Shown piece by piece: positions 34,730 through 42,310 of a stretch of 64,000 nt of DNA (position 1 is the first letter of the stretch; each line of letters opens with the position of its first letter). The stretch comes from Streptomyces spinoverrucosus (GTDB taxonomy: Bacteria; Actinomycetota; Actinomycetes; Streptomycetales; Streptomycetaceae). Below the pieces are notes generated by a model. It made no database searches, had not been told where the DNA came from, and was given only the letters and a program-made list of their open reading frames with translations. The position numbers and the translations under genes were made by a program. The stretch covers positions 124,001 through 188,000 of the forward strand of contig NZ_BJND01000023.1 in NCBI RefSeq assembly GCF_006539505.1, written 5' to 3'.

Positions 34730-35707
34730 ATGACCTTGCAGTTCGGCATCTATCCCGGTGGGATCCTCGGCGACGACCAGGGCATCGTCCACCCGCGCCG
34801 CCCGGATCTGCCGGACCGCATCATCGAGGCGCTTGACGCGCTCCAGGGGGACAGGGCCAGCCTGTCGGTGCGTGCCTATCACTCGTTCGCCGCCACCGTG
34901 ACGCCGCTGGAACCGCCCACGCCCGCCGACCCTCAGTCGTATCTCCACCGGGGCCGCAAGCTCGACCTCGTGCTGCAGTTCCGCGAGCCGTCCGGCGAGC
35001 TGGACGGGTGGCTGGACTTCATCCGCGAGGCCGTCCGCGCCGGTGGGCCGCACCTGGCATCCGTCCAGATCTGCGAAGAGCCCAACGCCGACCTGCCCGC
35101 AGTCGACGGCAGCATCCCCAACGTCCTGAACGCGCTTGGCAAGGGGGTTGTCGCGGCCAAGCAGGAGGCCCGGGCCCTGGGCCTCAACCTGGCGGTCGGC
35201 TTCAACGCCGTGCCGACGTTCAATCCGGCCGACACCTTCTGGGCCGAGCTCGGCGCCCTGGCCGACGACCGCTTCCGGCAGGACCTGGACTACGTCGGCC
35301 TGGACTTCTTCCCGGACGTGTTCCGTCCCATTGCCGCCGAGCAGTTGACGGAAGCGGTCACTGCGGTCCTCACCGCGTTCCGGCGCACCGATCTGCCAAA
35401 GGCCGGCATTCCCGACAGCGTCGCGATCCGTATCTGCGAGAACGGCTGGCCCACCGGCCCCGGCCGCAGCGAGCAGCGACAGGCCGCCGTTCTCGAAGCC
35501 GTCGTGCGGACCGTGTCCGCCCTCGCCGCCGACCTGAACATCGACGGGTACTCGTTCTTCGCCCTGCGAGACGCCGACAGCACCGCCGAGGGGCTCTTCC
35601 ATCACTTCGGTCTTCTGCGCGACGACTACACCCCCAAGCCGGCCTTCGAAACATACCGGCGCCTCATCAACGAGCTGGGCGATCCAGCGATGATGTCGGT
35701 CCGTTGA
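34730..35707 (+). CDS. TIM-barrel protein of glycoside-hydrolase type
   Basis: Encodes 325 residues from ATG at 34730, preceded by GGGGGAG; a GTG six bases upstream lies inside that ribosome-binding site. No signal peptide is present. Barrel-like segments include LQFGIYPGGILGDDQGI, VQICEEPNADLPAVDG, LDYVGLDFFPDVFRP and SVAIRICENGWPTGPGRS, with Glu in CEEPN and CENGWP placed like the acid/base and nucleophile of clan-A glycosidases. The exact family and substrate are unknown. It is controlled by the divergent TetR gene through the shared operator. Confidence 0.8.
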   Translation: MTLQFGIYPGGILGDDQGIVHPRRPDLPDRIIEALDALQGDRASLSVRAYHSFAATVTPLEPPTPADPQSYLHRGRKLDLVLQFREPSGELDGWLDFIREAVRAGGPHLASVQICEEPNADLPAVDGSIPNVLNALGKGVVAAKQEARALGLNLAVGFNAVPTFNPADTFWAELGALADDRFRQDLDYVGLDFFPDVFRPIAAEQLTEAVTAVLTAFRRTDLPKAGIPDSVAIRICENGWPTGPGRSEQRQAAVLEAVVRTVSALAADLNIDGYSFFALRDADSTAEGLFHHFGLLRDDYTPKPAFETYRRLINELGDPAMMSVR

Positions 35708-35768
35708 CGCTGTCACTGCCGATGGAAGACGCAGTCACTGCTTCTCAAGCGGCGCTGATCATCGATGG

Positions 35769-36120
35769 TCACGTATGTCTTTTCCGTGCTGGGTGCTGGG
35801 TGCGGGCGAGGATCGCGGCGGGGATCTCGGTGGCGAGCGCATGATGGTGTGCGGCGCTGACTGGCCGGGCACCACGGTCGCCCCGTGGAGCGGGAGGTGC
35901 CGCAAGGTCTCCAGGTTCGCTGGATCGTTGACCAGGCAGTTCGGGCACAGTGGCCGCTGCTGATGCAGGTGCGAAAGACCCGCTGCCCGTCCAGGGGCTT
36001 GTCGATGCGCACGACTGTGTGGCGGCGGGGGCAGGACGGCCGGACGATCCCGGCGACGCCGGCCTCGTGCAGCAGGGTCGATCAGCCGGAGGATCGCGCG
36101 GTGGGTCAGCGACCGCTGCC
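35769..36120 (-). pseudogene. remnant of a zinc-ribbon site-specific integrase
   Basis: Homology is scattered over three frames on the minus strand: RQRSLTHRAILRLID, then (shift) LLHEAGVAGIVRPSC and VVRIDKPLDGQRVFRTC, then (shift) RPLCPNCLVNDPANLETL, then (shift) HALATEIPAAILART. As I recall, these match the N-terminal zinc-ribbon part and the far C-terminal part of a large Streptomyces integrase/recombinase family, with the catalytic middle deleted. Some expected zinc cysteines are also changed (CPRRH for CPRCH, VFRTC for VCRTC). It is a dead fragment. Confidence 0.55.
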
Positions 36121-36651
36121 TGTCCAGCCGTTGGCGAAGTCGCAGCGTAGGTCGGTCCAGCGGCGCTGCTCCTCGGGTGTGTAGGCGGGGAGGTCGCGGA
36201 GGACGGCGCCGAGGGCGGCGGGGCTGGTCGTAGCGGAGGTCGGTGGGGGGAGGTAGCGGTCGAGGTAGGCAGTGAGGATCTCGGCGTCGGCGTGCGTGCC
36301 GAAGCGGGCCAGGGCGAAGCAGTAGGCGCCGCTGGAGAAGCAGTTCTCGCTGGCCAGGAGCAGGTCGCCGATGCGCTCGCGGAACGATTCGCGCCGACCG
36401 ACACCGATCAGCCAGGCGGCGGTGAGGCGCGAGCGCCATTCGTAGGAGAGGAGGGCCTCCAGCTCGGCGTCGGTGATCGTGGCGGCGTCGTTGATCAGGT
36501 GGCGGGCGAAGCGCTTGGCGTGTGGCCACCCGGGCCGCAGGACGCGCGCACTGTTCAGTTCGAGGTAGCGAGGATGATCCGAGTCCTTCCTCGTCACGAA
36601 GCGCTCGATCACATGGCCGTAGCCGATCTCTTCTGGGTGCTGGGACGGCAT
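36106..36651 (-). CDS. DUF6000-like protein, C terminus probably altered
   Basis: Encodes 181 residues from ATG at 36651. The body matches the Streptomyces DUF6000 family (YLELNSARVL, ARHLINDAATITDAELEALL, RSRLTAAWLIGVGRRESFRERIGDLLLASE, YCFALARFGTHADAEILTAYLDRYL). After YLPP the frame reads PTSATTSPAALGAV, while a neighbouring frame reads TDLRYDQP, the expected family sequence, so a small shift and back-shift seem to have occurred. The end runs into the integrase remnant and lacks the usual tail. The function is unknown, and it may be inactive. Confidence 0.65.
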   Translation of the reverse strand: MPSQHPEEIGYGHVIERFVTRKDSDHPRYLELNSARVLRPGWPHAKRFARHLINDAATITDAELEALLSYEWRSRLTAAWLIGVGRRESFRERIGDLLLASENCFSSGAYCFALARFGTHADAEILTAYLDRYLPPPTSATTSPAALGAVLRDLPAYTPEEQRRWTDLRCDFANGWTGSGR

Positions 36652-36878
36652 GGGATCACCACCTCTCCGGGGTGCAGGTCGGCGCGGTCGATCCAGGTGG
36701 GGGCTACGAAGATGTTGTCGCCGAACGGGGCTTCGGTGGCCTCGAGGAGGGACCAGGTACGCGCCTCTTCGACCAGGTATTCCCAGGGCGCGGTCCAGTC
36801 GAGGTCCCGGGTCCCGTGGTGGGCCTTGCTCGGGCGTGTTGCTAACATTATTGTTACTGACGTTGGTGTTAGTGACAT
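36609..36878 (-). CDS. hypothetical 89-aa protein
   Basis: Starts at ATG 36878 and overlaps the DUF6000 start by 43 bp, so the two could be cotranscribed. It has the readable stretch HHGTRDLDWTAPWEYLVEEA and FGDNIFVAPTWIDRADLHPG, which looks like real protein, but I do not recognise a family. It begins inside the AT-rich divergent promoter region shared with the ATPase gene. Confidence 0.45.
   Translation of the reverse strand: MSLTPTSVTIMLATRPSKAHHGTRDLDWTAPWEYLVEEARTWSLLEATEAPFGDNIFVAPTWIDRADLHPGEVVIPCRPSTQKRSATAM
36843..36878. promoter_or_regulatory. AT-rich divergent promoter/operator region
   Basis: TAACATTATTGTTA (36843-36856) has inverted arms TAACA/TGTTA. GTTACTGAC and GTTAGTGAC follow as near-direct repeats. 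The AT content is well above its surroundings and it lies just upstream of the ATPase gene. The regulator is unknown. Confidence 0.45.
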
Positions 36879-36907
36879 ACGCTGGGGATGCGTGGAGGTC
36901 GGCGGAC

Positions 36908-38326
36908 GTGGTGGATTTCGTCGGGCGTCGGCACGAGCTGGCGACGCTGGAGCGAGAGCTGCAGAAGGTGGCGGCGGGGGTCGGCGGGGAACGGCCCGGT
37001 CGGTGCGTGATGCTGCGCGGGCGACGCCGGGTGGGGAAGTCGCGGCTGGTCGAGCGGTTCGTGGAGCGTGCCGGGGCGCCGTTCTTGTTTTATGCGGCCA
37101 CCGGGGCATCGCCGGGGGATGATCTGGCGCGGCTGGCCCGGGACGCCCAGGCGTCGACGCTGCCGCTGGCGCGGCTGGTGGCCGCCGCGCGACCGGAGAA
37201 CTGGGATGCGGCGTTCGATGTGCTGGCCGCGGCGCTGCCCGCCGACCGGGCCAGCGTGCTGGTCATCGACGAGGTGCCGTACTTGATGGATGCCGATGGC
37301 GCCTTCGAGGGGATGCTGCAGCGGGCCTGGGACCGGGCGCTGGAGACCAAGCCCGTGCTGCTGGTCCTCATCGGCTCGGATCTGTCGATGATGGAGGCGC
37401 TGAACAGCTACGGACGCCCCTTCCACCAGCGGGGTCGGGAGATGGTGCTCGGGCCGCTGAACCCCGCCGAGGTCGGGCGGATGCTGGGACTGCATCCGGC
37501 CGAAGCCTTCGACGCCGCGTTGGTCACCGGCGGGCTGCCGCTGATCTGCGCAGAGTGGCCGCACGGCGCGGGACTGTGGGACTTCCTCGGCGAGGCACTG
37601 AACGATCCGGTCTCGGCATTGCTGGTGTCCGCCGAGCGCTCGCTGGCCGCGGAATTCCCGCCGCAGGCCCAGGCCCGTGCGGTGCTGGCGGCGATCGGCA
37701 GTGGCGAGCGCACCTTCACCAACATCGCCCGCGCGGCCGGCGGGATCGGCGCCACGCCGCTGCAGCGAGCGCTGGAGCTGCTCACGCACAAGCGGATCGT
37801 TGCCGGGGAATTGCCCGTGTCCCTGCGCGCGTCGAAGGACCGCCGCTACCGGGTGACGGATCCGTATCTGCGGTTTTGGCTGCATCTTCTCGGCCCTGCC
37901 ATGGAGGAGATCGAGCGGGGACGGGGCGATTTGACCTTGGCGCGGATTCGGGAGAACTGGACCAGCTGGCGCGGCAGGGCCGTCGAGCCGCTCGTCCGCG
38001 AGGCGCTCGCCCGGATACTGCCCGACGACCGGTTGCCCGCGGCCCCCGCGGTGGGCGGCTACTGGACGCGCACCAACGACATCGAGATCGACCTCGTCGG
38101 GGCAGACCGCGCCCCCGTCGCCACGGAGCTGCTGTTCGTCGGTTCCATCAAGTGGCTGGAGCAATCACCCTTCGACCGGCACGACCTGGCAGCCCTCCAC
38201 CGCCACCGAGCTGCGCTCACCGCCGAACCCGTCCCGGTCGTGGCGGTCTCGCGCAGCGGAGTCGACTGTCCGGGACTCGACGCCGCCTACGGCCCCGACG
38301 ATCTGCTGACGGCATGGCCGCTGTGA
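36908..38326 (+). CDS. archaeal-type ATPase with C-terminal nuclease-like domain
   Basis: Encodes 472 residues from GTG at 36908, with GGAGGTCGG upstream. Starts VDFVGRRHELATLERELQKV. Walker A is LRGRRRVGKSRLVERF (about 37-52) and Walker B VLVIDEVPYLMD (about 115-126). A winged-helix region (GERTFTNIARAAGG) is followed by the DUF234-type C-terminal domain with NDIEIDLVGAD and LLFVGSIKWLE, an arrangement like a PD-(D/E)xK nuclease in which Ser replaces the middle acidic residue. It belongs to the STAND-like ATPase_2 group. The role is unknown; defence or mobile-element contexts are common for relatives. Confidence 0.88.
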   Translation: MVDFVGRRHELATLERELQKVAAGVGGERPGRCVMLRGRRRVGKSRLVERFVERAGAPFLFYAATGASPGDDLARLARDAQASTLPLARLVAAARPENWDAAFDVLAAALPADRASVLVIDEVPYLMDADGAFEGMLQRAWDRALETKPVLLVLIGSDLSMMEALNSYGRPFHQRGREMVLGPLNPAEVGRMLGLHPAEAFDAALVTGGLPLICAEWPHGAGLWDFLGEALNDPVSALLVSAERSLAAEFPPQAQARAVLAAIGSGERTFTNIARAAGGIGATPLQRALELLTHKRIVAGELPVSLRASKDRRYRVTDPYLRFWLHLLGPAMEEIERGRGDLTLARIRENWTSWRGRAVEPLVREALARILPDDRLPAAPAVGGYWTRTNDIEIDLVGADRAPVATELLFVGSIKWLEQSPFDRHDLAALHRHRAALTAEPVPVVAVSRSGVDCPGLDAAYGPDDLLTAWPL

Positions 38327-38442
38327 GCAGCGAAATCGCGGGCACGCATTTCGCGCCACCGACCGTGGTCGTCGATCCGCCGGCCGCCGCGGCCGGTCTG
38401 CTGGGGCCGGCGGTCCACGCCGATGTCCTGCACGTCGCCTGA
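38323..38442 (+). CDS. possible 39-aa protein or gene remnant
   Basis: GTG at 38323 overlaps the ATPase stop (GTGA). The 39-aa product (GTHFAPPTVVVDPPAAAAG, ending AVHADVLHVA) has no recognised family. The start overlap favours translation, but it may be the residue of a longer gene. Confidence 0.3.
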   Translation: MSSEIAGTHFAPPTVVVDPPAAAAGLLGPAVHADVLHVA

Positions 38443-38509
38443 CACGCCTCGTTCGAGCCCATGGCCCGGGGGCACAGGTGGAGTGACGGAGGTCACGGGT
38501 GGTTCCCTT

Positions 38510-39802
38510 TCAGGACTGTGGCTGCCGGGTGTCCGGCTGGGGGGAGCGGGTCAGGTGCCGAAGGATCAGTGCCACGACGAGGGCGACGGCGGCGCACACG
38601 GCCAGGGCGAGGAAGCCGTGGCCGACACCGGTCGTCGTCGCGTCCGGGGCGGATGCCCCGGCGGAGATCTCGCCGCGGGTGGTGGTTGCCAGGACGGTGC
38701 CGATGACGGCGATCCCCAGCGCGGCCCCGGTCTGGTTGAACGTGTTGAGCAGGACCGATCCGACACCGGATTCCTGCAGCCGCACATGGGAGCTGCCGAT
38801 CCCGTACAGCGGGACGAAGCAGCTGGGCAGGCCGGCGCCGATCAGCGCCAGCGCGAGGATGGTCACCGCCACGCTGGAGGTCCCGGTCGCGAGCACGCCC
38901 GCGCCGATCAGCTGGGCGACGACTCCGCAGAGGTAGAGGCCGCCGGGGCCGAGTGCGGTGACGAGCTTGGGCACGACCAGGGCCACGACCAGCGAGGCCA
39001 GGCCCATCGGCAGCAGCGACAGGCCGGCGGCCAGCGCGCTCATGTCGTGCACCTGCTGGAAGTAGATGCTGGCCAGACAGGAGCTGCTGATCATCACCGC
39101 GGCGGCGAGCAGCAGGCCGACGCTGGCGAGCCAGTAGGTCGGGATGCGCAGCAGGTGCAGGGGCAGCAGGGGGTCGTTCTCGGACAGTTCCACCATGGTC
39201 AGCGTGGTGAGCAGCACCGCGGCCACGCCGATGCTGATCCAGGCGGCGGGGGTGGTCATCCCGTCCTGGAGCCGGATCAGGCCGTAGGACAGGCCTGCGA
39301 GGCCCGCGGTGGCCAGGGCCGCCGTGGGGATGCGCAGGGGACGGGCGGTCGTCGCGGACAGGGCCGGCAGGGTGCGCAGCGCGCCGACGAAGGCGGCGAC
39401 ACCCACGGGGATGTTGATCAGGAACGCCCAGCGCCAGCTGATCGCCGTCACCATGAGCCCGCCCAGTACCACCCCGATGGTCGCGCCGAGTACGCCCAGA
39501 CCGCTCCAAACGGTGAGGGCGATCTTGCGTTGCTGGGGGATCTGGTAGACGGCCAGGACGATCGACAGGGCCGCGGCCGACAGCAGCGCGGCACCCAGGC
39601 GGAATGACCGCCGTCGGCCCAGCACGTCGGCGACGCGGCCTCCGAACAGCAGGAGACTGCCGTACATGAGCACATTGGCGCTGATCGTCCACTGCAGTGC
39701 CGACGGCCCCGCCGGTAGCTCGGCACCGATCGACGGCAGCGCCACGTTCACCACCGTCGAGTCCAGCATGACCATCAACTGGGCCACGCCTACGACGCCC
39801 AT
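38510..39802 (-). CDS. MFS transporter, DHA2-like, with an internal deletion
   Basis: Encodes 430 residues from ATG at 39802; a GTG at 39931 would overlap the marR coding sequence. TM1 is MGVVGVAQLMVMLDSTVVNVAL, followed by RVADVLGRRRSF (motif A). The usual next stretch, TM3 and the start of TM4 with the RxxxGxG motif, is missing: LGAALL runs straight into SAAALSIVLAVYQIP. The remaining segments are normal. The gap of about 30-35 residues leaves the frame intact but probably damages function. It is divergent from a MarR-type gene. Confidence 0.7.
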   Translation of the reverse strand: MGVVGVAQLMVMLDSTVVNVALPSIGAELPAGPSALQWTISANVLMYGSLLLFGGRVADVLGRRRSFRLGAALLSAAALSIVLAVYQIPQQRKIALTVWSGLGVLGATIGVVLGGLMVTAISWRWAFLINIPVGVAAFVGALRTLPALSATTARPLRIPTAALATAGLAGLSYGLIRLQDGMTTPAAWISIGVAAVLLTTLTMVELSENDPLLPLHLLRIPTYWLASVGLLLAAAVMISSSCLASIYFQQVHDMSALAAGLSLLPMGLASLVVALVVPKLVTALGPGGLYLCGVVAQLIGAGVLATGTSSVAVTILALALIGAGLPSCFVPLYGIGSSHVRLQESGVGSVLLNTFNQTGAALGIAVIGTVLATTTRGEISAGASAPDATTTGVGHGFLALAVCAAVALVVALILRHLTRSPQPDTRQPQS

Positions 39803-39892
39803 CGGAGTCCAGGGCGCGGTGCCTGCTGTCGTTCCGTCTCCACCTCGGACCTTCGTGACCAGTGGCTGTCCTGCGTACGCGTCACCGCGCGC

Positions 39893-40252
39893 ATGAACCA
39901 GGCGGTCGAGCGGGCTCTGTCGGACCGGCACAACCTCTGTGTGAGCGCCTACGAAGTCATGGACGTGATGTGGCGCGAGCGCGGTTGGATCCGCTCGGGA
40001 GAGCTCAGCTCCCGGTCCTCGCGGAGCCAGCCGCAGGTCTCGCGGCTGCTGACGCAGATGGTCGACGCCGGCTATGCGGCCCGCAAACCCTCCCCCGGGG
40101 ACGGCCGGGGCTCCCTGGTCCAGCTCACGCCGTCGGGGCGGGCGCTGTTCCGCGAGGCCAGTGCGACGGTGGAGGACGTCCTTGCCCGTCTGGCCGTCGA
40201 CGACGTGGACGCGCGGGCACTGATGCGGCCGACGGTTCCTCAGACCGGCTGA
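39893..40252 (+). CDS. MarR family regulator, short N terminus
   Basis: Encodes 119 residues from ATG at 39893. The winged helix-turn-helix has LSSRSSRSQPQVSRLLTQMVDAGYAARKPSPGDGRGSLVQLT. Upstream of the ATG the same frame continues as sensible MarR sequence (DQWLSCVRVTARMNQ), but no ATG or GTG is present there, so the gene may have lost its original start or use a rare one. It sits head-to-head with the MFS gene it would be expected to control and just before the RiPP cluster. Confidence 0.7.
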   Translation: MNQAVERALSDRHNLCVSAYEVMDVMWRERGWIRSGELSSRSSRSQPQVSRLLTQMVDAGYAARKPSPGDGRGSLVQLTPSGRALFREASATVEDVLARLAVDDVDARALMRPTVPQTG

Positions 40253-40447
40253 CGGGACACGGCGGCTGACGGGACGGCCGACCGGCGGTGCCGCGATTCT
40301 CTGCGGGTGCGGAACGAGCCACGCGCATCATTACGGATCCTGAAATTCCCCTTCCGTTCACCGGATTCTGCCAGCTCCGCGCCTGATTCGGAGCCGTAGT
40401 GGATTCCCTGTTCGAAGCGCCCTTTCGGTCAAAGTGCATACGGCATG

Positions 40448-40476
40448 TTCAAGGCGGAGAACGGCGCCGTTAGCAT
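40448..40476 (+). promoter_or_regulatory. probable promoter of the RiPP cluster
   Basis: TTCAAG (40448-40453) and TAGCAT (40471-40476) are spaced by 17 bases, 58 bases before the precursor start. The whole 40253-40533 gap is AT-richer than its surroundings and I see no other gene in it. Confidence 0.45.
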
Positions 40477-40533
40477 CTCTTCCAGCGCCGCGGGAATCAG
40501 CCTGCCGCGCCCCCTTCCTTTTCAGGAGGAATT

Positions 40534-40665
40534 ATGGGCGAGTCGCACAACGAGCAGACCATCCTCGATGAAATCGAAGACCTCGACAGCCTGGAAGTTC
40601 TGGAGGCCGAGGACCTGGAGGAGAGCGTCGCGTTCCACGCGTTCCGCTTCAAGGCAGTGTCTTGA
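40534..40665 (+). CDS. RiPP precursor peptide (candidate)
   Basis: Encodes 43 residues from ATG at 40534 behind a perfect AGGAGGA ribosome-binding site. The leader is very acidic: ILDEIEDLDSLEVLEAEDLE has ten Asp/Glu in 20 residues, the usual profile of a leader bound by modifying enzymes. The C-terminal ESVAFHAFRFKAVS switches to aromatic and basic residues (three Phe, His, Arg, Lys, Ser, no Cys) and is the probable core. It is the first gene of the cluster, followed by a stem-loop and then exporter and tailoring genes. The peptide call rests on context and composition, not on a known family. Confidence 0.8.
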   Translation: MGESHNEQTILDEIEDLDSLEVLEAEDLEESVAFHAFRFKAVS

Positions 40666-40693
40666 GGCCTGACCTGAAGGGCTGACGCAGGCG

Positions 40694-40723
40694 TGCCGCC
40701 GGCCGGCGAGAGCCCCGGCGGCA
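40694..40723 (+). promoter_or_regulatory. stem-loop between precursor and tailoring genes
   Basis: TGCCGCCGG (40694-40702) pairs with CCGGCGGCA (40715-40723) around a 12-base loop. No T-tract follows. Such a partial terminator would give more precursor mRNA than enzyme mRNA. Confidence 0.6.
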
Positions 40724-40753
40724 GGCTTCTCAAGAAAGGTCTCGCACCTTCCG

Positions 40754-42310
40754 GTGAGAATTTATCTTCGGCTGCTTCGAAATCGGCGCTTCGCTGGACT
40801 TTGTCTGGCGCAGGCCGTTTCTCTGCTCGGTGACGCATTCTTCCCGATCATTGTCGTGGTGGCCGCGACGCAGTCGGGGACGACAGCGGAGACCATCGGC
40901 GCGGTATTCGCCGCACGCTTTCTCGCACTCGGCGGTGTCGTCCTCTTCACCGGCGCGCTCCTCGACCGCGTCAACCCCGTCATCCCGGCGGTCACCGCGG
41001 ATGCCACCCGTCTCTTCGCGCTCATCGGGCTGGCCCTCTTCTGGGACGGCCGGCTGGACACCGTCGTCCTCGCCGTCGCCGTCCTCATCGGTCTGTGCGA
41101 AGCGGTGAGCGAACCGGCCCTGCTGCTGATCACCCCGCGTGTCCTGCGCAAGGACACGGACGGCGGCAGGACCGACGACCCCGCCGGCGAGGAAGCGGGA
41201 GTCACCGCCGCGTACGGCCTCCTCGAAGGCATGCGCAACACCTCCGGCATCGTCGGTCCCACCCTGGCGGCCACGCTCGTCGCCGTACTCGGCTTCTCCG
41301 CGGGAGCCGTCGTCGCCGCCGCGGCTTTCGGCCTGTCCGCGGCCGCGACCCGCTGGGCGGGCGCCCGCTACGCGGCGCGCCCTGCGGCGGACGGTCCTGT
41401 GGCGGGCGGTCCTGTGGTGGACGGTCCTGTGGTGGATGGCCCTGCGGCGGACGGTCCTGTTGTGGATGGCCCCGCGGCGCGCGGCCCCGCGGCCGACAGC
41501 CCTGCGAAGGCCGACCCCGCCGAACCCGCCACCGGCGCACCCGAAGAGTCCGAAGAGTCCGAAGAGTCCGAGGAATCGCTGCTGCGCTCCGCCCTCGGCG
41601 GGCTCGCTGTGCTGTGGCGTGTGCGGTGGCTGCGGTATGTGCAGCTCCTCGCCGTCGTCCACGTCCTGCTCGCCGTCGGACCTTGGATGGTTGCCCTGCC
41701 GGTGTTCCTGCTCGAAGCGGGACACAGCGTCACCGTCTACGGCTTCGTGCTCGGCGCCTTCGCGGCCGGCACCGTCGCCGGCGCGCTGGTGGGCGGGCGC
41801 ATCACCGGCCGGCACCGGGGACTGTACGCGCTGGCGATGCTCGGCCTGTTCGGCGTGACCGTGCTGGCGCCCGTGGCGACCGGATCGGTGCTGCTGCTGA
41901 CGGCCGCGTTCGTCGCGGGCGGCATCGGCCAGCAGGCGTTCGACGTCGTCAAGATGGCCGGGCTGCGCCGGGAGGTGCCCGAGCAGTTGCACGGCCGGGC
42001 GTTCTCCGCCGACTTCTTCTTCTCCTTCGCCTCACTGCCCCTCGGCCAGTTGCTCGGCGCGGTGCTGCTCCGCTTGGCCGACGCCCGGACGATCATGCTG
42101 TGGGCGGCCGTCCTCGTCCTGGTGACCACCGCCGTCGCGGCGCTCAGCCCGGACGCGCGCCGCTTCTCATCCGAGCGTGAGCCGAAGCCGGTGCCGATGC
42201 CGGAGCCGGTGCTGCCCCTCGAGGCGCCCGAGGCACCCCCGATGCCACCGCCCGTACCGGCGCTCGACGCGCCGTTCCCGGAGAGGGCGCGCGATGCCGG
42301 GACACGTTGA
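40754..42310 (+). CDS. MFS transporter, probable peptide exporter of the RiPP cluster
   Basis: Encodes 518 residues from GTG at 40754. The N half starts YLRLLRNRRFAGLCLAQAVSLLGDAFFP, typical of macrolide-efflux/enterobactin-exporter-like MFS proteins (MFS_3). The central cytoplasmic loop (about 208-275) is made of PxxDG pentapeptide repeats encoded by 15-bp tandem repeats, then EES triplets. The C half has VHVLLAVGPWMVALPVFLLEAG and a Pro-rich tail. It probably exports the mature product or gives self-resistance. Its end overlaps the start of the next gene by 17 bp. Confidence 0.88.
   Translation: MRIYLRLLRNRRFAGLCLAQAVSLLGDAFFPIIVVVAATQSGTTAETIGAVFAARFLALGGVVLFTGALLDRVNPVIPAVTADATRLFALIGLALFWDGRLDTVVLAVAVLIGLCEAVSEPALLLITPRVLRKDTDGGRTDDPAGEEAGVTAAYGLLEGMRNTSGIVGPTLAATLVAVLGFSAGAVVAAAAFGLSAAATRWAGARYAARPAADGPVAGGPVVDGPVVDGPAADGPVVDGPAARGPAADSPAKADPAEPATGAPEESEESEESEESLLRSALGGLAVLWRVRWLRYVQLLAVVHVLLAVGPWMVALPVFLLEAGHSVTVYGFVLGAFAAGTVAGALVGGRITGRHRGLYALAMLGLFGVTVLAPVATGSVLLLTAAFVAGGIGQQAFDVVKMAGLRREVPEQLHGRAFSADFFFSFASLPLGQLLGAVLLRLADARTIMLWAAVLVLVTTAVAALSPDARRFSSEREPKPVPMPEPVLPLEAPEAPPMPPPVPALDAPFPERARDAGTR
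41381..41515 (+). repeat. 15-bp tandem repeat within the exporter gene
   Basis: Eight to nine imperfect copies of CCTGTGGTGGACGGT, coding for P-(A/V)-(A/V)-(D/G)-G units. Another array of four 9-bp GAAGAGTCC copies lies at 41543-41578. Confidence 0.85.

Noticed and set aside
39802..39931. Longer start for the DHA2 transporter at 39931
   Set aside because: The extension would overlap the marR coding region head-to-head and adds sequence without membrane or family character.
41381..41515. CRISPR-like array
   Set aside because: The repeats are 15 bp, directly adjacent without spacers, and in frame with a transporter gene; they are a coding tandem repeat.
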